From Paramarasmius palmivorus (taxonomy: Eukaryota > Basidiomycota > Agaricomycetes > Agaricales > Marasmiaceae), in NCBI GenBank assembly GCA_037176845.1, contig JAYKXP010000011.1, positions 620,001 to 684,000 of the forward strand: a stretch of DNA of 64,000 nucleotides, written 5' to 3'. Every line of letters starts with the position of its first letter. Positions within the stretch are counted from its first letter, which is position 1. Of the stretch, positions 47,060-58,085 are shown in pieces. A program made the position numbers and the translations under genes. The notes beneath the pieces were generated by a model. The model saw only the letters and a list, made by a program, of their open reading frames with translations, ran no database searches and was not told the origin of the DNA.

Positions 47060-47665
47060 TCAGCAGGAATGAGGTTTACATGATTTATTAAAAAGCTTTG
47101 TAGTGAGGGCCTCGAGATATTCTGTGATTCTTGCTGGTCTATCAATGACAAAAGGACAATTAGTATGAAACTTTCGGATAGGACGACGAACGCAACGCAC
47201 TTTGTCTCGCCAGGCCTCAGCAGCCTTCTCTTTAGCTACTATGGCAGTACCCTAGATAATAGGGGCCTGCTTGCTACACGCAAATCCTTCTCCTGGTTCG
47301 CCGCCCTCGCTTCACCTCTGAACTTTCGTTCGCTTCTACTTGATTCTGTAGTGCTTTCCGAGCGACCGTGAGTGTTTAGCTTGTGTTGAAAACTAGTTTT
47401 CGTACCTTCTTGAACTTATTACGACCCCCTCGTTATCACTATACCTCCCAAGTCCTTCCCAACGCCTGCGAGACTCGGAACAGAAGTTTCTGTTGATGGT
47501 CATGGGCACATCATCTATGTTGTAAGAGGTCCAGTGTATTCGGAATAGGGTAGCTTATTATCCTCTGCTGTTTACTGAGACCTGATTGCGCTCGCTCAGA
47601 GGGCCGAGAGACTGACGAAGCTTTGAAAAACGGCAAAGATTGACATGGGGGTTAGAACATAAAAT
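47060..47665 (-). pseudogene. Decayed mitochondrial ribosomal protein bL28 copy (1)
   Basis: Minus strand. Similar at DNA level to the intact bL28 gene at 50903-51635. It has ATG...GCC, then TTTTTCAAAGCTTCGTCAGTC, a block corresponding to the bL28 core (GCGTTGGGAAGGACTT), and a 3' exon resembling GKILEYL and the following TCACTACAAAG. Frameshifts and stops prevent any long frame. The copy sits next to DUF6535 copy 2 just as the intact gene sits near the shared upstream block, so it arose by segmental duplication. Confidence 0.65.
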
Positions 47666-47854
47666 TATTGCGCCGGAAAAATGACGGCTTTGCCCATGAC
47701 TCACATTTGCCCGCCGCCTGCACAGTACAGACAAACAGTTATGGACATATCATATGTTGATGAATAGGATGAAATCGATAAGTGCGACAAGAGAGCCCAA
47801 CTACTACATGGAACTAAGGAATATCAATGGCTCGAGGCCCTTCTTTCGGGATTC

Positions 47855-49525
47855 TCAACCATTGGACAGCAACCTGCTAGCTAACCTGCTATTTATATCG
47901 GCGGCCATAGTCTGGTCATCATCCGAAAATGTGCGGCTGTGCGAGTTCAAAGTTGCTTCCAGCTGTCTTCCTATGTCTGTAGTCCGGTTAGTGAAAACTG
48001 AACTGTCGGTGGGATCAAACCACATACCCTCCGGAAGATCACCTTGATACGTGTGCAAGAGGTACTTGACGATGTTTATCGTCTTGGGTGGCAGAACGCG
48101 CGCGGTGTTGATGATACGTATGCATCCTTCGAGGCAGAACTTGATCTTCGCTCCTTTTGGCGCATTTCGTCGGAATAGAACGCAAGCAACCTCTATGACG
48201 TCTTTCTTCACAGCTTCGTTATTGTCTGGTGAAGCGACGGAGGAGACGAACGATTCAAGATCATCCAATGAGAGGGTCTCTTTTGGTTGAGGCTTTTCTA
48301 TGTCATCTGGGTTGGAGATCCGGTCCTTCTGATCCTTCGCTACTTTCAAGAATGGTATCAATTCCCGAAGCGTGTTCCACGCTGTGTGAGCCTTTACGTC
48401 CTTCAAGCATTCGCTGAACTGCGCGCTCGACTGGAATGGATACATCCAAGTCATCGCTCGGCTCATGGAACCATCATACGGGGTCCCACCCTCGAATCTC
48501 AGGTCGTAAATCGACCAGTTCAATGATCGAATGACGCCTTTAAGGGAGTTGATCCTATTGACAAGACCGCGAGAGGAATCTCGAGGCAAGAAGCGGTGAA
48601 CGAGGAGGAATAAGGGTGTGACCATCCGTATGATGGTCCATCCGAGGGGTGTCTTGTAAGGACATTGCCAAAAGAACGATTTTTTCCTTCCCCACGCCAC
48701 AAGGAGAAAGATAGGAGCAAGGATAGTAGTGACAACGACGCTGAGTAGAGAAACAATCACAGGTACCATGATCACAATCGCCACGGTGTGATTGGTATCC
48801 CAAAGCATCGTCACCAGGCCAAAGAAAAAAAGCGCCGTGGCTACTTGGAGCAGAAGGGGAATCATGGCAATTATACCAGGTACGCGCCATTTCTGTAGGC
48901 CTTCGTATCGAGATTGGCGTACAGCAACTTTTTGACGAGAGTTAAGATGAGAAGGATAGTCGCGTTGGTACTCGCGTATCCATTGTTTGCAAAGGATACT
49001 GAGAAGCGCAGAAGTGAGACTGAGCGTGAGGCTGAGGAAGTACATGACATTGACTGTGACGGCGGTGGTCGTGGGCGTAAAGTCTCCCTGGGGTTCAGTA
49101 GTCGTCTGATTCGCGATCGCTGTCAGCAAGCGAACAGTCTCTTCCATCGGATCTGGCTGTAAGGTATTGGTCGATTCCACGGCAAACGCGGTCACAACAG
49201 CAGAGAAAAGACCCGCCTGCGGTACTCGGTCAACGTGCTTGGGAATGATTCAGCTTGCAACTTACGTAAACCAGTAATGCATCAATGTCGTCTCCCCATT
49301 GTTTGCAAAGGTTCTCATCAAACTTCTGGGCCGCGGCCGCAGAGGCATCGAAGCTACTCGTCTTAGACTCTGAGCTGGTCTTGAGTGGATAGTTGAACTT
49401 TCCCCCAGACTTCCATTCCCCAGCTGTTCCGGGCTTGACTGCACCGTCATCTCCTGGCGAAGAACTCTGTAGACATTGGGCATGAAACATGGAATACAAC
49501 TGCAGAGAATATGGGCGCTCACCAT
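47855..49525 (-). CDS. DUF6535 membrane protein (copy 2)
   Basis: Close paralogue of copy 1. The start codon at 49525-49523 is again followed at once by a GTGAGC intron. Then SSSPGDDGAVKPGTAGEW, FDENLCKQWGDDIDALLVY, an intron, and AGLFSAVVTAFAVESTNTL. The helices (NVMYFLSLTLSLTSALLSIL; PGIIAMIPLLLQVATALFFF; IVIMVPVIVSLLSVVVTTIL) are nearly unchanged. The cytosolic half ends VKYLLHTYQGDLPE, then, after an intron, DIGRQLEATLNS and a Ser/Asp-rich end at 47855. Without that last splice the frame stays open through a segment absent from copy 1. Integral membrane protein; function unknown. Confidence 0.75.
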
Positions 49526-50421
49526 TATATCCCACGTTTGTTCCAACTTTGGGGGACAAGGGCACTAGGATGTGGTCCAGGAGAAAGAGGAGGGCAGGCC
49601 GACTTGCATCCACATCCTCATGGGGCCGGCATGTGCGAAAGTATGTCCTTCCACGGTCACGATATTGTATTCAGATCCTGTCAAGGTGATCGGCAGAAGC
49701 ATGCAAAGGTGCATTAGATCTTCAAAAGGACGGCGCCCTTCACCATGCACCCTGTATCAATACCTTTCCTGCCTTCTTCGTATCTCGTGCTGATTTTATT
49801 GGAGCGGTAGTTTCCAATGAGCTGAGTGTTTGCAGATCCCATTGTAGGGGTTTCCTGGGGTCGTTGATTCGCTTTGTGGTTACGATTAGAGTCGAAACAA
49901 TCTACAGATCTATATGGGAGACTTTACAGACAACGGCACCAGAGTTGCAGCATTTATTACGCACTATGTCGCAGTTTACAGCTTCTTTAGCCGCCGGTAC
50001 GTGCTTTCGAAGAAAGCGGCCAGCGTGCAGAGCCAGTGGCTGCGTTGGCGGAGTATTTTCAAAAGGTTTGAATTAGGACCATGAGCATCCACGTAGCAGC
50101 GGTAGTGCGTAGGATGGATCCAACTCAACGCCTGCCACAGGGATGGTCAGGAACTTCGACACCTTCTGGGCGCTAGGGTAGGCTTCTGCCGGCGCCGTTC
50201 ATGAAGGAAGTAAGCCCAGCTGACATCGTATGGCATCTCCGCAGAGGATAGATTAGGAACAGCACGACCTTTCATGAAGCGTCAATATTCCATGTAAGCT
50301 GTATCAACGAGTAACGTACCGTCCCATGAACACCCCATTGATGAGCTGTAACCCACTTCCCGTGTTATCATTTTTAGCTGAAGCTTTTATTATGGGGTCC
50401 GCGCTGCCTTGAACTGGTTCC
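49526..50421. promoter_or_regulatory. Upstream region of DUF6535 copy 2
   Basis: Minus-strand 5' flank, partly similar to the flank of copy 1 (CCTAGTGC block before the ATG; TCGTATCTCGTG block near 49780). No gene recognised. Confidence 0.45.
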
Positions 50422-50800
50422 TCATGCTTCAACGTCACAACAAGAACGGACTTCAAATTTTACAATTCGATTGCTGTTAGTGGGCGCAAATAGTGGAATG
50501 AGGTCTTGATAGTCACCTTGCGTTTGCCTCGATGCTCTCCATTTATCACACTCCTGTGTGAAGAGTTCCGTGAATTGGGCGTCAGCATGGGTAAGGCTAA
50601 CGCAAGCTTGGAGCTGACCCTGAGCCTCTAAAGCAGCACTGGTCATAGATGCAATGCCAGAGAAACTCAGTCTCGATCAAAGCCACCTTTAAAGGCTGTT
50701 CATGAACCTTTTCTGGGGAAGAGAGGTCTATGAGTTTATTATGCTCAACACAAGGTGTGGGGTGCACATACCTCCAAATCAGTTCGAATGTCAACGGAAG
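50422..50800 (-). CDS. Hypothetical protein, unrecognised, duplicated
   Basis: A minus-strand frame reads MTSAALEAQGQLQACVSLTH and continues TELFTQECDKWRASRQ and LIPLFAPTNSNRIVKFEV. An upstream exon is possible (HTYKIAALSSVDIRTDLE then a GTATGT intron), but the join is uncertain. A decayed copy lies at about 46700-46870. No family was recognised. It follows bL28 closely on the same strand and may be part of a separate small gene. Confidence 0.3.
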
Positions 50801-50902
50801 AAAGCGCGGCTATTTTGTAAGTGTGAAAGGTACAACCTTCCTCTTCGAGGCATTGCAAGGAGATTAGTCGGCAAAAAATGGGGTGTATATCATGAGCGCG
50901 TA

Positions 50903-51635
50903 TTAAACATGCTTTGTAGTAAGTGTATTGAAGGTAGGGAAACCTAGCAGCGACTTCTGGTCCTTCCTTTGCTTCTTGAGATACTCTAGAATTTTTCCTG
51001 GCCTGTTTGTAATGAAAGTTTGGTCAGCACGACACTTGGTGTATAACGACAAGCATAACGCACTTTGCCTCGCCATCTAAGGCCTTGACAGCTTTTTCTC
51101 TAGCTGCTCTAGCAGTGGCCAACGTTGGCCTACTTGCGATATGCAGATGCATTAACTCCCGATTCCTTGTCTCCTTCGCCTGCTCTGTCCGACGTGACAG
51201 TTCACGCTCCGACTTTTGCTCTGGCGTTTCGCTCACTTCTGCTTGATTGTGTAATGCTTCCCGAACGACCGTGCGTAGTCGGAGACCTTCCCAACCAAGA
51301 AGATCGTGTCGCGTCCGAAGCAAGTAATTGTCGACTCCACCATGCTGTTCCCCAAGCTCAACTTCCAAGTCTGCCGCATTGAAAGCTAGTTCTCGCACCT
51401 TCTTAATAGTCCTCAATGCCCTTGTCGTCACTTTGACCCTCAAATCCTTCCCTAATGCCTCCGAGGAAAGACGTTTCCGCTGAACATTAGGAAGCCATGT
51501 TCTACGAGTTTTGTGCTTGGAATGGGGTACGTTATTACCGTACCGCTTGCTTTTGCCTTGAAAAAGACCCAATTGGGCACGTTTGAAGGGCTGAGAGACT
51601 GGTGAAGCTTTGAAAATAGCAAGGGTCGGGAACAT
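50903..51635 (-). CDS. Mitochondrial large-subunit ribosomal protein bL28
   Basis: Exons 51635-51064 and 51002-50903 give 223 residues in phase. The bL28 core is plain: QLGLFQGKSKRYGNNVPHSK, then KTRRTWLPNVQRKRLSSEAL and VKVTTRALRTIKK. The N-terminus (FPTLAIFKASPVSQPFKRA) is compatible with a mitochondrial targeting peptide. The long charged C-terminal helix (REKAVKALDGEAKPGKILEY) is typical of the mitochondrial form, which corresponds to yeast MRPL24. The Met at 51635 was preferred over an upstream in-frame Met (51767) because both decayed copies keep an ATG at the same place. The second exon is supported by the decayed copy at 47060, which retains similar sequence. Only intact copy in the window. 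Confidence 0.8.
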
Positions 51636-51918
51636 GGCGGTCAGAGCATGAAATTGGTGCGCGGGAAGAAATTGATAAATACGGCGAATCTCTTCTCCGA
51701 GTAGGCGACTTTGCTTCTTTCTCACCATGCCCTCCAACATACTCGATATCGCTGAGTCCATAGTCATCTTGTACGCTAAGATTTTCTTCGAGAATTTTTA
51801 TTCGCAGCTTATATTCATCTTTTGGCCTCAGTGGTGACTCCTTTTCGAGTAGTGGAATGTCTTGGGCATGTCCTGAACTTTCTTTCGCATTTCTCTGCTG
51901 ACCTTCGCTGTTCTCTAG

Positions 51919-52636
51919 GTTAGTGATCTCATATCTACCCATCTAAGCGACACTGTCGTGGTCCATAACTTTTCTTTCGCCGGTGCAACGGCAGAAAATG
52001 ACTTGGAAATCCAGCTTTCGCGATATCTTTCCCTGCCGAGCAAACCATGGACATACTCAAACCCTAAAACAATTTGCTATGGTATGGCCTGTGTTGTCAC
52101 CCATTTTATTACGGTGACGCTGCATGTAGTTGACTTTCTAGTTTTCTTTCTTGGTATCAACGATTGTGGAACCACAGAGGAACTCCTTCTCAGTGAAATT
52201 GTGGAGAAGATAATAGGAGCAGCCGATCGTCTGTATGCCGAAGTTGGTGCCAGGAATTTTATATTCATCGACGTCCCGCCAATCGATCGTTCCCCTAGTG
52301 GTGAGTATGCTATCAAATCAATCCGCTCGTCAGGCAGCTAGTTACCCCGCACATTGTGTAGGACTCGAACATTCGGAGATTATAGGGACCCGTGTTCGAA
52401 CATGGAATGAAGAAATGCGGACGCACGTCTCTCAATTCGTAGAGGATACACCCACGGCGAATGTGTCTTGCTTTTCCGTTCATGGTGTCCTCTCTGCCAT
52501 CCTTGATGACCCAGAGGAGTATGATTTTACTGAAGATGATACCACGGTCGAGGGTGGTGCGATATGGGTTGACGAGCTTCATCTCACGTCGGGTGTACAC
52601 GAAATTATAGCGGAGAAAATGGCAAGCTGCCTATAG
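51919..52636 (+). pseudogene. 5'-truncated GDSL/SGNH esterase (CE16-like)
   Basis: Exons starting at 51919 (after CTCTAG), with introns near 52081-52128 and 52301-52365, give VSDLISTHLSDTVVVHNFSF, AGATAEND, VFFLGINDCGTTEELL, ARNFIFIDVPPIDRSPSG, VRTWNEEMRTHV and the final WVDELHLTSGVHEIIAEK. These are SGNH blocks II, III (GIND) and V (D-x-x-H). The first exon with the GDS nucleophile Ser is absent; the sequence upstream reads into the 5' flank of bL28. Family members act on acetylated hemicellulose oligomers. Without the Ser this copy should be inactive. It is otherwise free of stops, so the loss is recent. Confidence 0.65.
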
Positions 52637-53517
52637 AACTGAAGGTGGAGTGAGCGGTGCGGTGGCTTCAAGGTCCACGAAAACAGCACATTGAGCGTGC
52701 TTGACGCTCAATCGCGAATAATAGGCGGCTTAATGAGCCTTGTTCCTCAATCGAACATCATCTCATCCTACACTCTTTTGCTAGTCTTCTTCGAGGCTTA
52801 GAAGAAGGATCAATTCTATTATCCTTAACATGTACGCAGCGGCATAATTCCTATTTCCAAGTTCGTCGTATTGACATACATTACACATCACCAGTCCTCA
52901 TTGTGCGTAACCGTATCTCTCGTGGACTAGATTCCACAGTGTGGAATCTGGGGGATCCTTTCATCGTGAAATAGTCGTCTTTCGGAGATGGCAATGGCAA
53001 TGTACGCGTATTTTATCATCATATTGAGCAAACCTGGATTACTGACTTCGGGATGTTTGTTATCAGCCCCCCCTTGTGTATAAGCTTTCGTCGAACCGGG
53101 CTACCGCGAAGCAATCTTTCGGTCTTGTTGATACATGGAAATAGGCTCTGGATTGCACACCAACGCTGTGAGTGATGTGACACCAGGGAATCATCTGATC
53201 ACAATCTGAAGGACGTACTTCAGCTCGTTCTGTAACTATTGGACCTTAGCCAAATGAAAGCGTCCGGGTGAGACTACAGTACACAGCCCGTCTATTCGTC
53301 AATCAGCCAAACTGCCAGTTCTAACTGCGCCTCAAACCAGGTCCCGCATCCCTGGATCGATATCAACTTTCCTCCATGCTGACGAAGACAGGAACTCTAG
53401 AGATGCTGAATCATCTCCAGAAACATTCGTCAGCAGCCTGGGTTTGTAAACATATTCCCTTAGGCTGAAAGGTTCCCTTAAAAAGCACCGACCCAGGCTC
53501 CAGTACCTGCTAGGATC
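52637..53517. other. Duplicated upstream region of hydrolase copy 1
   Basis: Blocks near 52828-52870 and 53060-53170 resemble blocks near 55975-56030 and 56180-56290 upstream of copy 2 (for example ACGTACGCAG and GGCTTTCGTCGAAC-like sequence). No gene recognised; includes the promoter of copy 1. Confidence 0.5.
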
Positions 53518-54932
53518 ATGAAGTACATCTCGCTCTTCGCTGCTCTTTTAACAACCGCGCCCTTTCAATACGCAGGGATCAGGCCCGTATGTGGCGCCTC
53601 TGTTAATACCGGTCGAGGGCTTGATGCACAGGCACGTACTGTTACGTTCCCATTCTGTTGTCCTCACCGACGAACATGATCACTATAGTCGCAAATATCA
53701 AACATCAGTCCCGACGTGCTTAACGCTTCATTCTATAAAGACGTCGTAACCAGTCGTGGTCTCAACTATCATTACTACTTTTCTCCTCCCAGTGACAGTC
53801 AACCCTTCCTGGTCTTTTTGCATGGTTTTCCGTCCACGTCTTACGACTGGCATTATCAGGTATGGCTCAATGCTTGTCTACTACCGTGCGCATCCATAAT
53901 AATATATTCCGCTAAAAAAAGGTCCCGTATTTCCGAGAGAAGGGCTATGGTCTCATCGTCCCTGACTTACTTGGATATGGCGGTACTGCAAAGCCTATCG
54001 ATACAGCAGAGTATCGCTTTAGCTTAATGAGCAGGGATATCATTGACATCTTGGACGCGGAAAATGTTGAGACTGCAGTTCTCATTGGGCACGATTGGTG
54101 AGCTCTTTCGACGCTTTTCACAATCAGCCAATCTCAGTGGTATCTCACAACATCAGGGGCTCGATGGTCACGTCTAGAATCGTGCAATACTATCCTGAGC
54201 GTGTTCTTGCGTTCGCCGTTCTCGCCGTTGGATATCAAGGGTCCTTTGTTGACTTTGATTGGGAGGCCACCAATGCTCAGACAAAAGATATGTTCGGCTA
54301 TGAACTCTTTGGATATTGGGGTTTCTTCAGCGAAGACGGTGCCGACAAACTTGTTGAGTCCAAGGTAGCCTTCCTTGCTGGTTTTACTTCGCACATAGAG
54401 CTAATGCATGGCTAGTTCGACAAATTCTTCAACGTCATGTTTCCTGAAGACCCTAAACAATTGATCACGGATTTTGCCCCCGTGGGAGCTCTCAAAAGAT
54501 ACTTGGAAACAGGTGCTGCCGCCCCACCTCCTTCATGGATTTCCAGGAAGGAGAGACGGATACAGACAGATTTGTTATTGAAGGGCGGGTTCGCTGCTCC
54601 TCTGAACTACTACAAGCTCATGTTCCTTGGTATTGGACCTGAAGACGATAAAGGTATAGTTCACCGATCATTTTTTTGCCGGCTGTGGCCTTCGTTTGCT
54701 ATGTGCTGATGAATACCACGCAGGCCTCCCTGATGTAGCCACGAAGAAGCCCGCATTTTTTGGTGTCGCGTTGGAAGACTATGTCGCAAGGCTGGAGATT
54801 CAAGTGCCGGGTACCCAAGAACTATGTTCCAATCTGACCCTGAAGGAGTTCCAGTCGAACCATTGGGTACAGCTTCAACGACCGAATGAATTGAACAGGG
54901 AACTAGGATCGTGGCTCGAGAGTATCCTGTAG
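53518..54932 (+). CDS. Secreted epoxide-hydrolase-like alpha/beta hydrolase (copy 1)
   Basis: Six or seven exons. Signal peptide (YISLFAALLTTAPFQYAG after MK), RGLDAQ, then an intron with a GC donor (CAG/GCACGT). SRGLNYHYYFSPPSD leads to the oxyanion motif FLHGFPSTSYDWHY. GLIVPDLLGYGGTAKP is followed by the nucleophile Asp in ETAVLIGHDWGSMV, split by an intron in the Trp codon. The lid has ELFGYWGFFSEDGAD and NYYKLMF (Tyr for epoxide activation). The C-terminus has VPGTQELCSNLTL and the catalytic His in FQSNHWVQL. It would open epoxides to diols or hydrolyse related esters outside the cell. Intact, with a tandem paralogue at 56675. Confidence 0.85.
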
Positions 54933-54999
54933 CCTGAGCATGGGATGTAGTAGCTTGAATGATCATGTTTCAAATGAGCGAAATAGGTAGCTCTTCAGT

Positions 55000-55385
55000 C
55001 AGGTGGACTGGCGGTCGGAAGGGTGCAAACATCAACCTCATGGTGCTGGTACAATGGCGCAAGAAACGAAGAATGACAGTTGGAATTTCAACCACAATGA
55101 TACAAAACAGCCCAGTAGTTTTCGTCCGACTACTCAGCGCATGTGTGAACAAGAAAGAACCAACTCCGAGGTCGCATCTGCACAACAACCCGAATAGGAA
55201 TGTTAGGTCTGCATGAGAATGGAGCAATAAACCGATGAACTCACCAAAGGAACGCCAAGTTTTTCATATTTGGCTAGATACCGAATGAAAGACAGTCAAC
55301 GGCAAGAAATGTAAGGATAGTCATCAGCATGGCATTGGCTGTGGTGCAAGGTTTAGACTGTCAGCGACGCGAGCTCATGGGGTAG
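55000..55385 (-). pseudogene. Decayed GWT1 fragment
   Basis: On the minus strand DLGVGSFLFTHAL matches GWT1's [13 protein letters not shown]. The DNA from about 55110 to 55385 follows the intact gene at 60265-60520, with changes in most codons, lost intron structure and stops. The first exon and everything after the middle are missing. It lies directly 3' of hydrolase copy 1, as intact GWT1 lies 3' of hydrolase copy 2, so the pair was duplicated together. Confidence 0.7.
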
Positions 55386-55825
55386 GTCGCGGTTCTTTCA
55401 ACACCTGATGTGACAGCTTACGTTCCAACTTGGTCCTGATGTTTTGCTCCCTTCTATTTGATCGTGAATGGTTTTTGGACGACCGTGAGTGGAAGAAGGT
55501 CATGTCGTGTTCAAAGAATTGTTCCGCCAAGCTGTTCCACAACTTGAATTTTTAGTCTGCGCACCACTTTTAGAACTAGTTAACGCACTTTTTTAACAGT
55601 CCTCAACGCCCTCGTCGCCATTTCGACCTCAAATTCTTCCCTGATGCCTCCAAGGAAAGCATGGCATCTCCGTTGAACAAAATTATTGCTGCGGCTCTTG
55701 TGCTTGGGATGAGTTGTTACCGAACCACCTGCTTTTGCTTCGCAAGGGACCTACTTAGTTGGGTCCGTTCAAAAGCCTGAGACTGGCAAAGCTTTGAAAA
55801 TAGCAAGGGTAGGGAACATGATGGT
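55386..55825 (-). pseudogene. Decayed mitochondrial ribosomal protein bL28 copy (2)
   Basis: Minus strand. ATGTTCCCTACCCTTGCTAT and TTTTCAAAGC match the start of intact bL28. Later GAGGTCGAAATGGCGACGAG and GCGTTGAGGACTGTTAAAAA match the KVTTRALRTIKK block. It contains deletions, stops and frameshifts. It adjoins the GWT1 fragment, a junction not seen for the intact genes. Confidence 0.7.
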
Positions 55826-56674
55826 GGTCACTAGTCAGCGCTAGACGCTGACGTTGGGCGTTTAATGTCTCTGCTCTCAACCACATCTTCCTACCGTCTC
55901 CAGGCCTTCTCCAAGCCTTGTTAGAGGGATTGTCTCTGCAACCCCCCCAAAAAAAACACAAAACATTACTCTGGTACACGTACGCAGTTGCATCATTTTT
56001 ACTCCCAAGCTCGCTATGCTGATATCATTACTGCACCGTCGGCCTTCAGGATCTGCGTGTTAATACACTGTGTAATCGGTCCTAGTTATGTTTGACGTGG
56101 TATACTTACCATCTAGGATGGGAATTGCAACGTGCCTATTCCTCCATCACCTTAAGCGCACTCAATTACTGACCTCGCGCTATTTGTTACCAGCTCTCCT
56201 CGCATGTCGGCTTTCGTCGAACTAGACCATCGCCAAGCAGCCTCCCGTTCCCGTCGGTACCTGGAAATAAGCACACCCTCCCAAGGACCAGCTCCGTCGG
56301 TGCTGCATGACCAATGCCATCGTTGTGCCAGCAGTTCAAGACTCCGACGGAAATGGGTTGATTGTGGTCTGAACGTGATGCGCTCTGAATTGGTTTTCAT
56401 CCCAGGGAGTTGGGCTGATTGAATCCCTTTAGTTGCAGTCCGTGAACCGTCCATTCAGTCTCTTCGCGCATTCGGCAAAAGTCCTGTTTCCTCAAGACTC
56501 GCATTCCGCATCACCCTTCCCCGTGCTGACGAAGACAAGACCAGGAGGAATGCTGAATCATCATCTATAGAAACACTCATCAGCAATTCGGCTTTGTAGA
56601 GGTGAGTACTCCCTTATGCGGAAGGGTGTTATACCTTAAAAGCCTCAACCCCAACTCCAGTGCTTGCCAGAATC
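55826..56674. other. Duplicated upstream region of hydrolase copy 2
   Basis: Corresponds to the flank of copy 1 at 52800-53517 but lacks any GDSL esterase. A minus frame at 56152-56454 has no motif. The promoter of copy 2 is expected here. Confidence 0.5.
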
Positions 56675-58085
56675 ATGAAGTACTATCTCTCTATCTTCAC
56701 CGCTCTCATCACAACCGCGCTCTTTCGAGACGCAGGTATCAGACCTGTCAGTGGCGCCTCTGTCATTATCGGTCGAGAGCTTGATGCGCAGGCACGTACT
56801 GTAGAGTTTCTCTGCTATGTTCTGTCCTCACCACCGAATAGTCGCAGTCGCAGTCGCAAACATCGAACATCAGTTCCAACGTCATGGATGTTTCTGCCTA
56901 CAAAGATGTGGAAACCAGCCGTGGTTTCAACTATCATTACTACTTTTCTCCTCCCAAAGAGGGAAAACCCTTTCTAGTCTTCCTGCATGGCTTCCCATCT
57001 ACATCTTACGACTGGCATCATCAGGTGGGGCTCACAGTTATCTCACTTGTATACGTTATCCATACTAAGATATTGTCAAAAAAGGTCCCGTATTTCCAAG
57101 AGAAGGGCTACGGTTTAATCGTTCCTGACTTGCTCGGGTATGGCGGTACCGCAAAGCCTATAGAAACAACGGAGTATCGCTACAGCCTAACTAGCAAGGA
57201 CGTCATTGACATATTGGATGCGGAGAAGGTTGAGACTGCGGTTTTCATTGGACACGATTGGTAAGTTCTTTTGTTCAATGCTCCTCATTGAAGAACTTAT
57301 ACATAACACGAAAATCAGGGGTTCGATGCTCACGTCCAGAATTGTACAATACCATCCTGACCGGGTCCTTGCCTTCGCCGTTCTCGCCGTTGGATACCTA
57401 GATTCATTTGCTGACTTTGACTGGGAGGCAAGCAATGCCCAGACAAAAGAGAGGTTTGGATATGAACTATTCGGATATTGGGGGTTCTTTAGTGAGGACG
57501 GTGCCGACAAACTTATTGAGACCAAGGTATTGTGTCTTCCTGGGCTTTACTTCATCTGGAGTTGATGGATGTCTAGTTTGACAAATTTTTCAACATCATG
57601 TTCCCCGAAAACGCTACACAATGGATCACGGACTTTGCCCCCGTGGGTGCTCTCAAAAGATACCTGACATCCGAGCCGGTCGCTCCAGCTCCATCATGGA
57701 TTTCCGATGAAGAAAGACGAATCCAAACAGAGGCTTTGCTCAAGGGCGGATTTGATGCCTCCCTAAACTATTACAGGCTCCTGTTCTTTGGCATCGGGCC
57801 TGAAGACGACAAAGGTATGGTTCACTAAGTAATTCTCTGTGGGTCGCGGTCTTGATTGCTAATAAACACTATACAGGCCTCCCTCGTGTAGCCACTGACA
57901 AACCCGCTTTCTTTGGCGCTGCGACAGAAGATTATGTTGGCCGACTCGAGACACAGGTCCCCGGCACCCAAGAACTATGCTCGAATTTGACCTTGAAGGT
58001 GTTCCAGTCGAATCATTGGGTACAACTATATCGACCGGATGAAGTGAATCAGGAACTTGGATTGTGGCTGGAGAGTGCCCTGTAA
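56675..58085 (+). CDS. Secreted epoxide-hydrolase-like alpha/beta hydrolase (copy 2)
   Basis: Same exon plan as copy 1, including the GC-donor intron after RELDAQ and a short Ser-Gln repeat (SQSQSQ) at the next exon start. Signal peptide YYLSIFTALITTALFRDAG. Catalytic features: FLHGFPSTSYDWHH, nucleophile Asp in ETAVFIGHDWGSML, lid ELFGYWGFFSEDGAD and NYYRLLF, and His in FQSNHWVQL. The Met at 56675 was chosen over upstream in-frame Met codons because it begins the signal peptide shared with copy 1. All catalytic residues are kept, so both copies are probably active. The largest differences are near PSWIS, where charged residues change. Confidence 0.85.

Noticed and set aside
51535..51942. 135-codon minus frame MGRYEITNLENS...
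   Set aside because: It overlaps the start of bL28 in another phase and the 5' part of the truncated esterase on the other strand; no motif or homologue in the window.
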